From Bacteroidales bacterium (lineage in GTDB: Bacteria > Bacteroidota > Bacteroidia > Bacteroidales > UBA932): a DNA stretch of 64,000 nt. Below, one piece after another: positions 1 to 8,112 of the stretch (its first letter is position 1; every line of letters starts with the position of its first letter). A program made the translations under genes and the position numbers. Where the stretch lies: NCBI GenBank assembly GCA_017399905.1, contig JAFQAR010000043.1, positions 124,001 through 188,000 on the forward strand. Reading direction: 5' to 3'. The notes under the pieces are model-generated. The model was not told where the DNA came from. It worked only from the letters and a program-made list of their open reading frames with translations, and searched no databases.

Positions 1-177
1 ATCTTCATGTCTCCTACGTATTATTTGCAGCAGAATGATATTGTTTATGTGGAGCCGAAGTATAGGACCAGAAATGAAAATACATGGCAGTGGGTTTCAT
101 TTGGAACCTCTCTCATATCAGTGGTTTCCACTATTTTGTGGGCTCTTACAGGAACAGGTATAATTGGTGGCAATTAA
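1..177 (+). CDS. Polysaccharide export protein, Wza-like, C-terminal fragment
   Basis: This is the last 58 codons of a gene that begins before the window. The reading frame is open from base 1 and ends at TAA 175-177, three bases before the ATG of the Wzc-like kinase. The segment YYLQQNDIVYVEPK is typical of the last soluble domain of Bacteroidota polysaccharide export (Wza/BexD) outer-membrane lipoproteins, and a hydrophobic stretch (SLISVVSTILWALTGTGIIGG) follows. Adjacency to the kinase supports a capsule or exopolysaccharide export role. The family call is from this tail and the context only. Confidence 0.75.
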   Translation: MFMSPTYYLQQNDIVYVEPKYRTRNENTWQWVSFGTSLISVVSTILWALTGTGIIGGN

Positions 178-180
178 TAT

Positions 181-2571
181 ATGAGTATGCAAAATAAGAA
201 ACAAAACGACAGCATAAATATTTTAGACCTCTTTTTCTATTTGCTCAGCAAATGGAAGTGGTTCATGCTTTTCGCCATCATTGGAGTACTGGCTGCATAT
301 GCCATTTATTCGGCTACAAGCTTTACATATTTCGCTTCCGCAACAATTGCGATTAAAAATCCTGAGAATAAAGCTGTTTCAGCCAGCTTGAACAGGTATG
401 ACAATCTTATCAATAAGGTGAATGTGACCAATGAGATTTACCGTTTCAGGTCGCATAAACTGATGAAGGAGGTCGTGAGACGTACAAACTCTGATGTTTG
501 TTACAAACAGTCAAATCGTCTTCGTTATCTTGAGCTATATTCCAATTCTCCATTCCGTGTTTCGTTTCCGGAAGATTTTGCTGAAAAGTGGATGTCTTTG
601 TATGTTACAGCAATATCTCCTGAGAAAGTATTGATTTCAGGAATTAACGGAAGTGAAGGTTCGTATGATTTATCAGTTGGAGATACCTTGTCGGTTATGG
701 GAACCTCTATAGTGGTGACTCCTACTAACTATTTTGATAAGTCATGGATAGGAGAGTCTTTGCTTGTGGAAAAAAGACCGGTCAGTGCAATGGCCTCTCT
801 GTTTATCTCAAACTTAGGGATTCGGCAGGAAGCCGAAGAAGCTTCTATTCTTAAACTTTCGTTTCAGGACGCCTCTCCAGTAAGGGCTTCTGCTGTGCTG
901 AATACCTTGATCTCGACTTACAATGAGGATGTTATCCGTGAGAAGAACCAGATTGCGATAAATACGGCTGACTTCATCAACGAAAGATTGATCATAATTG
1001 AGAATGAACTCGGTGGTGTGGAGTCTGATATCGAGGCCTTCAAGAGACGTAACAAGGTGCTGGATCTTGGCTCGGAAGCAAGTGCTTCGGAGAGTGCATC
1101 TCAGAGATATAGTGCAGAGGTTCTTGAACTTCAGACAAAGATAAGCGTGGCTCAGTCCATGAAGGACTATCTTATGGATCCTTCCAAGGATACGGAGCTT
1201 ATACCTGTAAATGCTGGTCTTGATAACGCGAGTGTGGAGTCGCAGATAAACCAGTATAATGTCTTGAAGCTCCGCAGAGATAAGCTTATAGAGGAAGGCA
1301 GCGGACAGAACCCTATTGTTCAGGATCTGAACAACTCCATGACTTCCCTCAAGCAGTCGATAGTGCGTTCTGTTGACAATATGATAGCAAACCTCGAGGT
1401 TGAGTTCAATAAGGCCCAGAGTGAGGAGAACAGGGCTTATGCCCGTATGTTCTCTATCCCAAAGAAGGAGCGTGAACTTATCTCTATCGAACGCCAGCAG
1501 CAGATCAAGGAGTCCCTTTATATTTTCCTCCTGAACAAGCGTGAGGAGAATGCCTTGACTCAGGCTATGGTGGACAATAATGCTCAGATTATAAATGAAG
1601 TATATGGCAGCAGTAATCCGATTGCTCCTAACAGGACAAAATGGCTTTTCCTCGGTTTCTTAATAGGTGTTGCAATACCTGGAATTTGGTTTCTTATGAA
1701 ACTCTTCCTGGATACAAGAGTTCAGAGCCGCAGGGACATAAAGGATGCTGTGTCTGTGCCTTTCCTTGGAGAGATACCTCTCGATAAGGATCACCAGAAG
1801 GAAGACAAGGGCTTGATCGTGGTGGACGGCGGCGGACATACATATTCTGAAGCTTTCCGTATTCTCCGTACAAACATGGCCTTCATGAAGAAGAAGGATC
1901 AGGCCATGCAGGTGATTACCTTCGTTTCCTTCAATGAGAGTGCAGGTAAGACCTTCGTTTCCGGAAACCTTGCCGTAAGTTTTGCTCAGGCAAAGAAGAA
2001 GGTAGTGGTGGTTGACCTTGACATACGTAAGGGTACGATGACCAACTACATGGGAGGACGTCATGCTGCGGGTGTCACCAACTATCTTTACGATCCGGAA
2101 GTGAAGCTCGAGGATATCATAATCAAGGCTACGAAATACGAGAACCTTGACTTCATCCCTGCGGGATCCAAGGCACCTAATCCGGCCGAACTCCTTATGG
2201 ACGAGCGTCTGGACCAGATGATTGCAGAGCTTAGAAAGAAATATGAATATATAATCGTGGATAATGTGCCTGTGGGCATCATTGCGGATGCTACGGTGTC
2301 GAACCGTATTGCTGACCTTACCGTGTTCGTGGTAAGGGCCGGAAAGATGGACCGTCGTCAGCTTCCTGAGCTCGAGGAACTCTATCAGGAGAAGAAGCTC
2401 GCTAACATGGCTATCGTACTGAACGGAACCCAGCACAGAAGCGGAGGTTATGGCTACGGTTACGGCTATGGCTACGGTTATGGTTACGGCTATGGTTATG
2501 GTTACGGCTATGGCTACGGGCATGATACAAAGAAGAAAAAGTTCTGGCAGCGCAGACGCAAAAAACGCTAG
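181..2571 (+). CDS. Wzc-like polysaccharide co-polymerase / BY-kinase
   Basis: Inner-membrane chain-length regulator fused to a bacterial tyrosine kinase; with Wza it controls polymerisation and export of a capsule or exopolysaccharide. N-terminal membrane helix at about residues 26-47, a long periplasmic Wzz-type region with coiled coil at about 265-440, second membrane helix at about 488-508, then the cytoplasmic kinase. Walker A-like loop is FNESAGKT (K590), Walker A' is VVVVDLDIRKG (D612, D614), Walker B is IIVDNVPV (D694). The C-terminus has twelve GY dipeptides (Y757-Y779), the expected autophosphorylation cluster, followed by a strongly basic end. Length (796 aa) is normal for Bacteroidota members. 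It follows the Wza fragment by three bases, so the two are one operon. Confidence 0.93.
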   Translation: MSMQNKKQNDSINILDLFFYLLSKWKWFMLFAIIGVLAAYAIYSATSFTYFASATIAIKNPENKAVSASLNRYDNLINKVNVTNEIYRFRSHKLMKEVVRRTNSDVCYKQSNRLRYLELYSNSPFRVSFPEDFAEKWMSLYVTAISPEKVLISGINGSEGSYDLSVGDTLSVMGTSIVVTPTNYFDKSWIGESLLVEKRPVSAMASLFISNLGIRQEAEEASILKLSFQDASPVRASAVLNTLISTYNEDVIREKNQIAINTADFINERLIIIENELGGVESDIEAFKRRNKVLDLGSEASASESASQRYSAEVLELQTKISVAQSMKDYLMDPSKDTELIPVNAGLDNASVESQINQYNVLKLRRDKLIEEGSGQNPIVQDLNNSMTSLKQSIVRSVDNMIANLEVEFNKAQSEENRAYARMFSIPKKERELISIERQQQIKESLYIFLLNKREENALTQAMVDNNAQIINEVYGSSNPIAPNRTKWLFLGFLIGVAIPGIWFLMKLFLDTRVQSRRDIKDAVSVPFLGEIPLDKDHQKEDKGLIVVDGGGHTYSEAFRILRTNMAFMKKKDQAMQVITFVSFNESAGKTFVSGNLAVSFAQAKKKVVVVDLDIRKGTMTNYMGGRHAAGVTNYLYDPEVKLEDIIIKATKYENLDFIPAGSKAPNPAELLMDERLDQMIAELRKKYEYIIVDNVPVGIIADATVSNRIADLTVFVVRAGKMDRRQLPELEELYQEKKLANMAIVLNGTQHRSGGYGYGYGYGYGYGYGYGYGYGYGYGHDTKKKKFWQRRRKKR

Positions 2572-2576
2572 CCTCT

Positions 2577-2678
2577 GTCATTCCGAGCGATGCATCAGGC
2601 CGTTTTACTGTCATTCCGAGCGATGCATCAGGCCGTTTTACTGTCATTCCGAGCGAGCATAGCGAGTCGAGGAATCTA
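2577..2678. repeat. Tandem 33-bp repeat, three units
   Basis: Two identical 33-bp units (2577-2609 and 2610-2642) starting GTCATTCCGAGCGATGCATC are followed by a third, diverged unit ending in CGAGGAATCT. The unit belongs to the same family of GTCATT-GCGAG...-GGCAATCT style interspersed sequence that recurs at 3.5, 36.4, 58.8 and 61.7 kb. Small reading frames across it on both strands are products of the repeat, not genes. Confidence 0.85.
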
Positions 2679-2713
2679 AAAAAGAAAATTATAAACAATA
2701 AAAACAAAGTAAT

Positions 2714-3436
2714 ATGAAAAGATTGTTCTATTTGATCGCCTCTGTAGCAATCCTCTTTGCTGCTGCAGCATCAGCAAATGCTCAGGAGGCGGGAACTGCA
2801 AAGAAGGTGGATACCAGGAGTATCTTCTTCAAAGGTGACTTCTTCGTGGGTCTCGGTGGCGGCCCGTCTGTTTACCATGGTGAACAGGACCGCGAGATGA
2901 AGTACCATCACAGATTGGCTCCGGCTATGGATGTTTATCTTGGTAAGTGGATTTTCCCATGGTTGGGATTCCGTGTTGCATATACAGGCGGTCATGCTAA
3001 TGGTGTTACTAATGCTGACTCAGGATTTGTATATAGTACCGGCGAAATTTACGATCATCATCCAGATGGTAACAAAGCTATTTTCAGACAGGAGTTTGAC
3101 TACCTCAGCGTTCGTGGAGACCTTATGCTGAACATCACGACCCTTGCTCTTGGTCAGAATAACGGTGATCGTGTTTATGATATCAGCTTCTATGGTGGTC
3201 TCGGTATTGCAAAGGTTTACGATGAGCTTGAGGCTTCAAGATTCGCCGTTACCCTCGGTCTTTACAACACTTTCCGTGTAGCCAAGGCATGGGACGTAGT
3301 TCTCGATGTTCACGCTATGGCTGTCCCTGAGGACTTCGAGCATGAGACAGGAGTTCGCCCTGGCAAGAAGAAGAACGGTCTCTACTCATTCGACGGTATC
3401 CTCACCGCCTCAGTCGGCGTCGCTTACCGCTTCTAA
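2714..3436 (+). CDS. Outer-membrane beta-barrel protein
   Basis: A 240-residue secreted protein. Residues 1-23 form a signal peptide ending ASANAQ. The mature part alternates short hydrophobic strands with turns (FFVGLGGGPSVYHG, WLGFRVAYTGGHANG, DISFYGGLGIAKVYD, VTLGLYNTFRVAKAWDVVLDVHAM) and ends in a terminal strand GILTASVGVAYRF, with the final aromatic residue typical of outer-membrane barrels. It follows the Wzc-like gene after 142 bp of repeats and may be co-transcribed with it. Function is unknown; similar small barrels often sit at the end of polysaccharide loci. A strong hairpin terminator lies 200 bp downstream. Confidence 0.8.
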   Translation: MKRLFYLIASVAILFAAAASANAQEAGTAKKVDTRSIFFKGDFFVGLGGGPSVYHGEQDREMKYHHRLAPAMDVYLGKWIFPWLGFRVAYTGGHANGVTNADSGFVYSTGEIYDHHPDGNKAIFRQEFDYLSVRGDLMLNITTLALGQNNGDRVYDISFYGGLGIAKVYDELEASRFAVTLGLYNTFRVAKAWDVVLDVHAMAVPEDFEHETGVRPGKKKNGLYSFDGILTASVGVAYRF

Positions 3437-3465
3437 TCCCGACTTTTCAAGACGTCCTTTAACGT

Positions 3466-3632
3466 CATTGCGAGGAGGGACCAAAGTCCCGACGTGGCAA
3501 TCTCTGCCCCGTCATTGCAAGGCGCCCCTTTCACGTCATTGCAAGGAGGGACCAAAGTCCCGACGTGGCTGATCGACGAAGTCGCTGAAGCGCATGCGAA
3601 AGAATCCCGCCCCGTCATCGCAAGACACCCCA
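3466..3632. repeat. Interspersed GTCATTGCGAGG / GACGTGGC repeats
   Basis: Two copies of a unit reading GTCATTGCGAGGAGGGACC...GTCCCGACGTGGC, the second continuing into GATCGACGAAGTCGCTGAAG, followed by a short GTCATCGCAAG remnant. The second copy closely matches 36452-36510, inside the leader of the lipoprotein island. The GGGACCAAAGTCCC core is itself palindromic. Confidence 0.8.
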
Positions 3633-3635
3633 TAC

Positions 3636-3676
3636 CACTCTGCTCCTGGCCCCACCGCCCGGAGCAGAGTGTTTTT
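3636..3676 (+). terminator. Intrinsic terminator after the barrel gene
   Basis: Arms CACTCTGCTCC and GGAGCAGAGTG (11 bp, perfect) enclose a C-rich loop and are followed by TTTTT. Orientation fits the end of the transcript carrying the barrel protein gene. Confidence 0.85.
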
Positions 3677-3743
3677 ATGCCCTGTCCCGCTCTGCCTTCC
3701 CGCTGCGTGGCGCCTAACGTAAGCATCCGACACTTCGGAATGA

Positions 3744-3858
3744 GTGGCCCTCAACTCTCTCACTCTCAGCCCCTTGCCGTCCTTCCCGTGCTCCCCAAAG
3801 TCGGCACGCGCATCCCTCTAACCCGCTGGCTTTCAGTGTTTTGCTTACCAGCGGAATA
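3744..3858. repeat. ~110-bp dispersed repeat with GTGCTCCCC hairpin, copy 1
   Basis: Near-identical to 4047-4160. The core is a hairpin CCGTGC-TCCCCAAAGTC-GGCACG, and the flank reads CTAACCCGCTGGC...TTGCTTACCAG. No coding signal; part of the non-coding block 3437-4404, which holds only repeats, the terminator above and the promoter/operator of the gene at 4405. Confidence 0.85.
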
Positions 3859-3865
3859 TGCTGCG

Positions 3866-3960
3866 TGGCGCCTAACCGCCTGTGTCCCAGCCTTTTCCAT
3901 AAACCTCCTGCTCCCCTTTGGCGGCAGGAGGTTTGCGTATCTTGCTCTGTGACAGCGGTT
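3866..3960. repeat. Dispersed hairpin repeat, CCTGCTCCCC type
   Basis: Hairpin AAACCTCCTG-loop-CAGGAGGTTT (3901-3933) with loop CTCCCCTTTGGCGG. Same family as 3744-3858 but with a different, still fully paired stem. Almost the same sequence recurs at 29866-29893. Confidence 0.8.
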
Positions 3961-4046
3961 TAATTGTCACGGATTGGATCTGATGTTTCCGACGCTATTT
4001 GAACAGAGGCACCGTCTCCGGAATGTACGTCGAGACTCCGGAAGAC

Positions 4047-4160
4047 GTGGCCCTCAACTCTCTCATTCTCAGCCCCTTGCCGTCCTTCCCGTGCTCCCCA
4101 AAGTCGGCACGCGCATCCCTATAACCCGCTGGCTTTCAGTGTTTTGCTTACCAGTGGAAC
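4047..4160. repeat. ~110-bp dispersed repeat with GTGCTCCCC hairpin, copy 2
   Basis: Second copy of the 3744-3858 repeat in the same orientation, with only a few base differences. Confidence 0.85.
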
Positions 4161-4310
4161 ATGATGATTCCGACGCTACCTGATCAGCGGCACCGTCGCC
4201 GGAATGTACGCCCTCCGGCGACTACAGATCAGGCGCTGCGGGCGGCTCGGCCAAGGGCCGTCCTCGCACCTGACTGTTGCCTTCTCCTTACTGGTACTAT
4301 GTAGGGATGA

Positions 4311-4365
4311 AATTCCGTAATATGCAACTTTATAGTTGGATATTACGGAATTAGTATTATATTTG
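4311..4365 (+). promoter_or_regulatory. Promoter with long inverted-repeat operator
   Basis: Arms of 19 bp, AATTCCGTAATATGCAACT and its near-perfect complement, flank a TTAT loop (4311-4352) with one mismatch. The right arm covers a -33 TTG (4336-4338), and 19 nt later stands a -7 element TATATTTG (4358-4365). The gene starts 40 bp downstream. This arrangement suggests autorepression by the small protein encoded at 4405-4569 or by its complex with the acetyltransferase. Confidence 0.75.
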
Positions 4366-4404
4366 CCAAGTAACTGGGTGGAAAGCCCTTAGAATTAAAA
4401 AGTT

Positions 4405-4569
4405 ATGGCAATGTCGATTAAAGAGATACCAGTGTTGACGGGACAGTGTGCGGTGGATTTTATATCTACGGCAGAAGCCAATAGTCAGAAGCAGACTCCA
4501 AGGCTTTCGAGTCAGGAAGCCAAACGCATCAGTGATGTGTTGGAAAAATCCAAATCCTTTTCCTTCTGA
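4405..4569 (+). CDS. Small antitoxin-like protein upstream of GNAT
   Basis: A 54-residue protein beginning MAMSIKEIPVLTGQCAVDF and ending in a charged helix (SSQEAKRISDVLEKSKSFSF). It is followed after 12 bp by a GNAT-family acetyltransferase, has its own promoter and a palindromic operator. The pairing matches the type II toxin-antitoxin layout in which a GNAT toxin follows a small antitoxin. No recognisable DNA-binding motif was seen, so the antitoxin role is inferred from size, order and operator. Confidence 0.6.
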   Translation: MAMSIKEIPVLTGQCAVDFISTAEANSQKQTPRLSSQEAKRISDVLEKSKSFSF

Positions 4570-4581
4570 ATACGATAGGTT

Positions 4582-5174
4582 ATGACAGAAGGATTTTCTT
4601 TGTATGATGACTGTGTGATGATACGGTTGTCAGACGAAGTCTTTGCTAATTGCGAGGCTTTTACTTGTGGAAATTCGGATCTTGATGATTTCTTTATGAA
4701 TGATGCCAAGAAGTATGCGGACGAACTTATGGGTAAGACTTATTGCTGGATAACAGATAGTAGGCCTCATAAGATAGTAGCATTATTTACATTGGCAAAC
4801 GATAGTATCAAGACTACCTATCTGGATTCATCAACAAAAAATAGAATTAATCGTCCTATTGATAATCATAAAAGGGGACGTAGTTATCCAGCAGCTTTGA
4901 TTGGAAGAGTTGGTGTTAATGAAGAATTCCAGGGTTTGCGCTTAGGTGTCAGCTTATGGAATTCATCAAGGATTGGTTTCGAGATGAAGATAATATGACA
5001 GGGTGTCGCTTTCTGGTTGTTGATGCATATAATAATTTCAAGACCTTGAATTTCTATGAAAGAAATGGCTTTAAGTTTCTACATAAAGATGATGAGGAGG
5101 AGAAATCCTTTTATCATATAAATGATAGTGTTATAGCGACAAGACTTATGTATTTTGATTTGAAAATTAAATAA
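4582..5174 (+). pseudogene. GNAT acetyltransferase (toxin-like), frameshifted
   Basis: GNAT N-acetyltransferase split over two frames. Frame 1 (4582-4998) carries the N-terminus through PAALIGRVGVNEEFQGLRLG, the acetyl-CoA loop region. The continuation is in another frame from about 4950 (QLMEFIKDWFRDEDNMTGCRFLVVDAYNN...FYERNGFKFL, to TAA 5172-5174). A single missing base near 4951 (just after GGT-GT) restores one ORF of about 197 codons. Family knowledge: the restored junction matches the usual loop followed by LMxFIKDWF. With the 54-residue partner this looks like a toxin-antitoxin pair whose toxin is broken here, unless the shift is a sequencing error. Confidence 0.8.
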
Positions 5175-5178
5175 GACT

Positions 5179-5712
5179 ATGGAATTTTCAGAACTTGTAT
5201 TGAAGAGGCAGAGCGACAGGAAGTACGCTCCGAAGACGGTGGACCGGGAGGATGTCGTGAAGTGTCTGGAGGCGGCGAGGATGGCGCCGTCGGCGTGTAA
5301 CTCGCAGCCGTGGAAATTCGTGGCGGTGGATGACAGGGCGAAGCTTGTCGAGCTGTCGGATGCCGCGATAGGTCTGGGCATGAACAAGTTCACGGTGCAG
5401 GTGCCGGTTCTTGTGGCGGTGGTCCAGGAGCCGATGAACATGGAGGCCAAGGCCGGCTCCGTGGTGAAGGACAAGGACTACAGCATGATGGACCTGGGAA
5501 TGGCTGTGGAACATTTCTGCCTGCAGGCGGCCGAGCTCGGGCTGGGCACATGCATAATGGGCTGGTTCGACGAGAAGCGTGTGAAGAAGATCCTGGGAGT
5601 GCCGCGCAGCCGAAGGGTCCAGCTGCTGATCGCCGTTGGCCATCCGGATGCGCCGACACGAAACAAGATCCGCAAACCTCTCGAGGAAATCTCTTCATGG
5701 AACAGCTACTAG
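5179..5712 (+). CDS. Nitroreductase family protein
   Basis: A 177-residue FMN-dependent NAD(P)H oxidoreductase of the nitroreductase fold. Family signatures: N-terminal LKRQSDRKY (FMN phosphate contacts), PSACNSQPWKFVAV, and the later AELGLGTCIMGWFDEKRVKKILGVP. Cytoplasmic; the true substrate cannot be told. Starts 4 bp after the GNAT remnant. Its stop (TAG 5710-5712) overlaps, on the opposite strand, the stop of a rubredoxin fragment; the same overlapping-stop junction recurs at 7140-7143. Confidence 0.9.
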   Translation: MEFSELVLKRQSDRKYAPKTVDREDVVKCLEAARMAPSACNSQPWKFVAVDDRAKLVELSDAAIGLGMNKFTVQVPVLVAVVQEPMNMEAKAGSVVKDKDYSMMDLGMAVEHFCLQAAELGLGTCIMGWFDEKRVKKILGVPRSRRVQLLIAVGHPDAPTRNKIRKPLEEISSWNSY

Positions 5713-5765
5713 CCGTTCCATGGTTCGAATAATTCCTTCCCTACTCCGCATGCGGGACATACCTG
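5709..5765 (-). pseudogene. Rubredoxin C-terminal fragment
   Basis: Minus-strand codons read [18 protein letters not shown] then stop, matching the last 18 residues of the intact SOD-rubredoxin gene at 7140-8072 ([17 protein letters not shown]). The rest of the gene is missing; upstream it runs directly into the repeat at 5779. It is a remnant left at one side of the RAYT element. Confidence 0.8.
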
Positions 5766-5778
5766 TATGCTTTTGTAT

Positions 5779-5908
5779 GCGTGGGTCAATGAAATGGGGT
5801 GATTCATGTACCTACGGTGTCAGAAAGACATACATGACCGGACTTTTGCGAAGCGTGGGTACAAGCATTGTCACTTTTCATGTACCGAGGCTTCGGATAG
5901 TGATGCTG
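5779..5908. repeat. REP-like flanking repeat, left copy
   Basis: About 130 bp starting GCGTGGGTCAATGAAATGGG, nearly identical over the first 85 bp to 6976-7105 and in the same orientation. The inner part is palindromic (GAAGCGTGGGTACA ... TGTACC.AGGCTTC). Lies 17 bp from the end of the transposase gene. Confidence 0.85.
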
Positions 5909-5924
5909 TAAGCTTCTTCCGAAT

Positions 5925-6857
5925 TCAGAAGGCCAGACATCGGCGTATCTGTGCTTCTCCGATTCGGAAGGTTCTGAAAAGGAATTCTCCTATCTGCTCC
6001 TTTTCGGTCCGAGATAGATGATATACAGATGCTTTTCCGTATTTCGGAATGATGTTCCGGTCAATTTCATGGCAGAGGTCTATGTCGGAAATCTTTCTGT
6101 AGTCGGAGCGACCGCTTTCATAGATGAGCATTTTTTCTTTTGTCTGCCCGTTTATGCCTTGCTCGATGTCTTCCAGCCTGATGGGGCTGGCTCCGATATT
6201 GTCTTTCTCCTGCTCCTTTTCCCATTCTTCTCCTGACTTTCGAGACATATAATAATTGAATGCACGGGGAGTTGCATACATGTTTTCCACTTGCACAATA
6301 TCCAGAACGCTTTCCCGTAGAAACAGGCCCTTGTCATTCATTCTGTAATGCGAAGGCCATTCTGCTTTTCTTCCGACAAATCTGTAAAAGGAGTTTTGGT
6401 TCAGCTCCTTTTCTATATGTATCTTTCCCATTTCTTTCCTGAAGATCGCATTGACAGTACAATGGGGGTAGGCATATGGTATAGGTACCAGGCCATGGTG
6501 CAATGCGTTCCTTAATACATACGTCATTGCTGCCAGGTGGTGATGCAGGCCGGATATTTCAAGCTGGAAATGGTGTTTTTCTCCAAGGCGTCCCGATCTC
6601 TGGTACCTGCGGTTGAAGTATTTTGAGTATGACTGCCTCATGGCGTACATCATGTCTGCCGGATTTTCTGACTGTACGACCAGATGAAAGTGGGTGGATT
6701 GAAATGATTCAACAAGGCCGGTTGAGTTTGTCTTGTAAAGAGCCAGTGCTAAACTGTTGAATCCCCGGTTGTAGTCTTCTTCGTCCCTGAACAGGGTTTC
6801 GTTGCCTGCGGAAAGGCATAGATGGTAGGTCTTTTTCATGGCATTTGTCATTATCAC
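5925..6857 (-). mobile_element. RAYT / IS200-like Y1 transposase
   Basis: A 310-residue REP-associated tyrosine transposase. The HUH motif is in FQSTHFHLVVQSENP; the N-terminal part has YHLCLSAGNETLFRDEEDY and the catalytic helix region reads MTYVLRNALHHGLV. RAYTs are single-copy domesticated relatives of IS200 transposases that maintain flanking REP palindromes, and this one is flanked on both sides by the same palindromic ~130-bp repeat. The start could be the ATG at 6857 or an internal ATG six codons later (MKKTYH). Its length is greater than that of IS200 itself because of a C-terminal extension. A -7-like TATATTTG lies on the minus strand at 6913-6920. Confidence 0.88.
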
Positions 6858-6975
6858 ATTATCAACTCTTCGATTTCTCTCTCACATCTCTCCCGAAATG
6901 CATGAAGTGAGGCAAATATATGATAAATCTTGTTGTGTGCCACCTGTTTGGACGTAAAAATCATCAGTCCCATGA

Positions 6976-7105
6976 GCGTGGGTCAATGAAATGGGGCGAT
7001 TCATGTACCCACGGTGTCAGAAAGACATACATGACCGGACTTTTGCGAAGCGTGGGTACACGGAAAACGCAATCCATGTACCCACGCTTCGTCAGAAGTG
7101 ATGCG
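6976..7105. repeat. REP-like flanking repeat, right copy
   Basis: Same repeat as 5779-5908. Contains a perfect 14-bp inverted repeat GAAGCGTGGGTACA (7047-7060) / TGTACCCACGCTTC (7077-7090) and an outer GTGGGT...ACCCAC pair. A likely substrate for the adjacent RAYT. Confidence 0.85.
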
Positions 7106-7110
7106 GATCT

Positions 7111-7143
7111 CTCGAGGATATGTCCTCATGGAATGAGTATTAG
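7111..7143 (+). pseudogene. Nitroreductase C-terminal fragment
   Basis: Plus-strand codons read [10 protein letters not shown] then TAG, matching the end of the intact nitroreductase at 5179-5712 (LEEISSWNSY). The fragment starts right after the right REP-like repeat. Together with the rubredoxin fragment at 5709 it shows that both sides of the RAYT element carry the same nitroreductase/rubredoxin tail-to-tail junction. Confidence 0.7.
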
Positions 7144-8072
7144 CCGTTCCACGGGTCGAAGTCTTTCTTGCCTACTCCGCATGCGGGGCAGACCCAGTCT
7201 TCGGGGATGTCCTTGAATGGTGTTCCCGGGGCTATGCCGCTTTCGGGGTCGCCTTCAGCGGGGTCATAGACCCATCCGCATATGACGCAGATGTAGCATT
7301 GTGCGGCTTCCTCATCTTCGATGACAGCCTCCGCAATCGCTTCGGTCAGCCCTTCGCGGTCCGTCTCCGCTACCGCTACGACCACCGCTCCGGCCGCTCC
7401 CGCGCCTCCGGCCTCCGCCTTCCCTGAACGGGAAGCCTCCGCCTCCGCGCCGCTCCTCGCCTCCGCCAGGTCTGCGACCCTGGCTGCCGGCGACGGCTCA
7501 TGCATCCGCTTCAGGACCTTCTTCCAGCTGATCAGGTCCCAGCAACTGTCCACGAACGCCGCCCTGCGGTTCCGGTAATCGATGTAGTACGCATGCTCCC
7601 ACACATCGATGGTCAGCAGCGGCTTGTATCCTGCCCTCAGCGGATTCCCGGCGTTCGACTCCTGGATGATGTGCAGCCTGCCGTCATTGTCCTGAGCCAG
7701 CCAGGCCCATCCGGACCCGAACACGTCAATGGCTGCCTTCTTGAATTTCTCCTTGAAAACCTCCACGGACCCGAAGTCACGGATGAAATAGTCCGCGAGT
7801 TCAAGGGGGATCAGCTCAGGCTCCGGTGTCAGTGAGTTGAAGAAGAATGTGTGGTTCCAGACCTGCGCCGCATTGTTGTACAGCGGACCGCCGGCCGTGA
7901 TGATGATCTTCTCAAGCGGCATCTTTTCGTAGGGCGTTCCCGCAATCAGCCTGTTGAGATTGTCTATATAGGTCTGGAGATGCTTCCCGTAGTGGTACTC
8001 GATGGTCTCCTGACTCATGCGTGGCTCCAATGCGTCTGTCGCATATGGGAGCGGGGGTAATGTGTAGATCAT
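7140..8072 (-). CDS. Fe/Mn superoxide dismutase-rubredoxin fusion
   Basis: Residues 1-195 are an iron/manganese superoxide dismutase: metal ligands visible as H27 (YHYGKH), H74 (WNHTFF) and the DVWEHAYY motif, with [19 protein letters not shown] and FGSGWAWL typical of the family. An Ala/Glu-rich linker of about 55 residues follows, then a complete rubredoxin (about 255-310) with both iron-binding hairpins, [13 protein letters not shown] and CPACGVG. SOD removes superoxide; rubredoxin is a one-electron carrier used by superoxide reductase and rubrerythrin in anaerobes. The fusion suggests a cytoplasmic oxygen-defence protein with a tethered electron carrier. The linker DNA is unusually GC-rich, so the joint may be recent. 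No signal peptide. Confidence 0.92.
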   Translation of the reverse strand: MIYTLPPLPYATDALEPRMSQETIEYHYGKHLQTYIDNLNRLIAGTPYEKMPLEKIIITAGGPLYNNAAQVWNHTFFFNSLTPEPELIPLELADYFIRDFGSVEVFKEKFKKAAIDVFGSGWAWLAQDNDGRLHIIQESNAGNPLRAGYKPLLTIDVWEHAYYIDYRNRRAAFVDSCWDLISWKKVLKRMHEPSPAARVADLAEARSGAEAEASRSGKAEAGGAGAAGAVVVAVAETDREGLTEAIAEAVIEDEEAAQCYICVICGWVYDPAEGDPESGIAPGTPFKDIPEDWVCPACGVGKKDFDPWNG

Positions 8073-8112
8073 GTCGTTTTGTTTAAAGTTCGTGACATGA
8101 CCTACGCAATTT

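Noticed and set aside
1660..2523. 287-codon open frame on the minus strand inside the Wzc-like gene
   Set aside because: Antisense shadow of a well-supported gene; Val/Thr/Ala-rich start comes from the reverse of the GY repeat.
2577..2678. Short direct repeats considered as a CRISPR array
   Set aside because: Units are contiguous without spacers and no cas genes are near; same for the repeats at 3.5 and 61.7 kb.
3433..3952. Frames of 75-152 codons between the barrel gene and 4405
   Set aside because: They run through interspersed repeats and a terminator and have no coding character.
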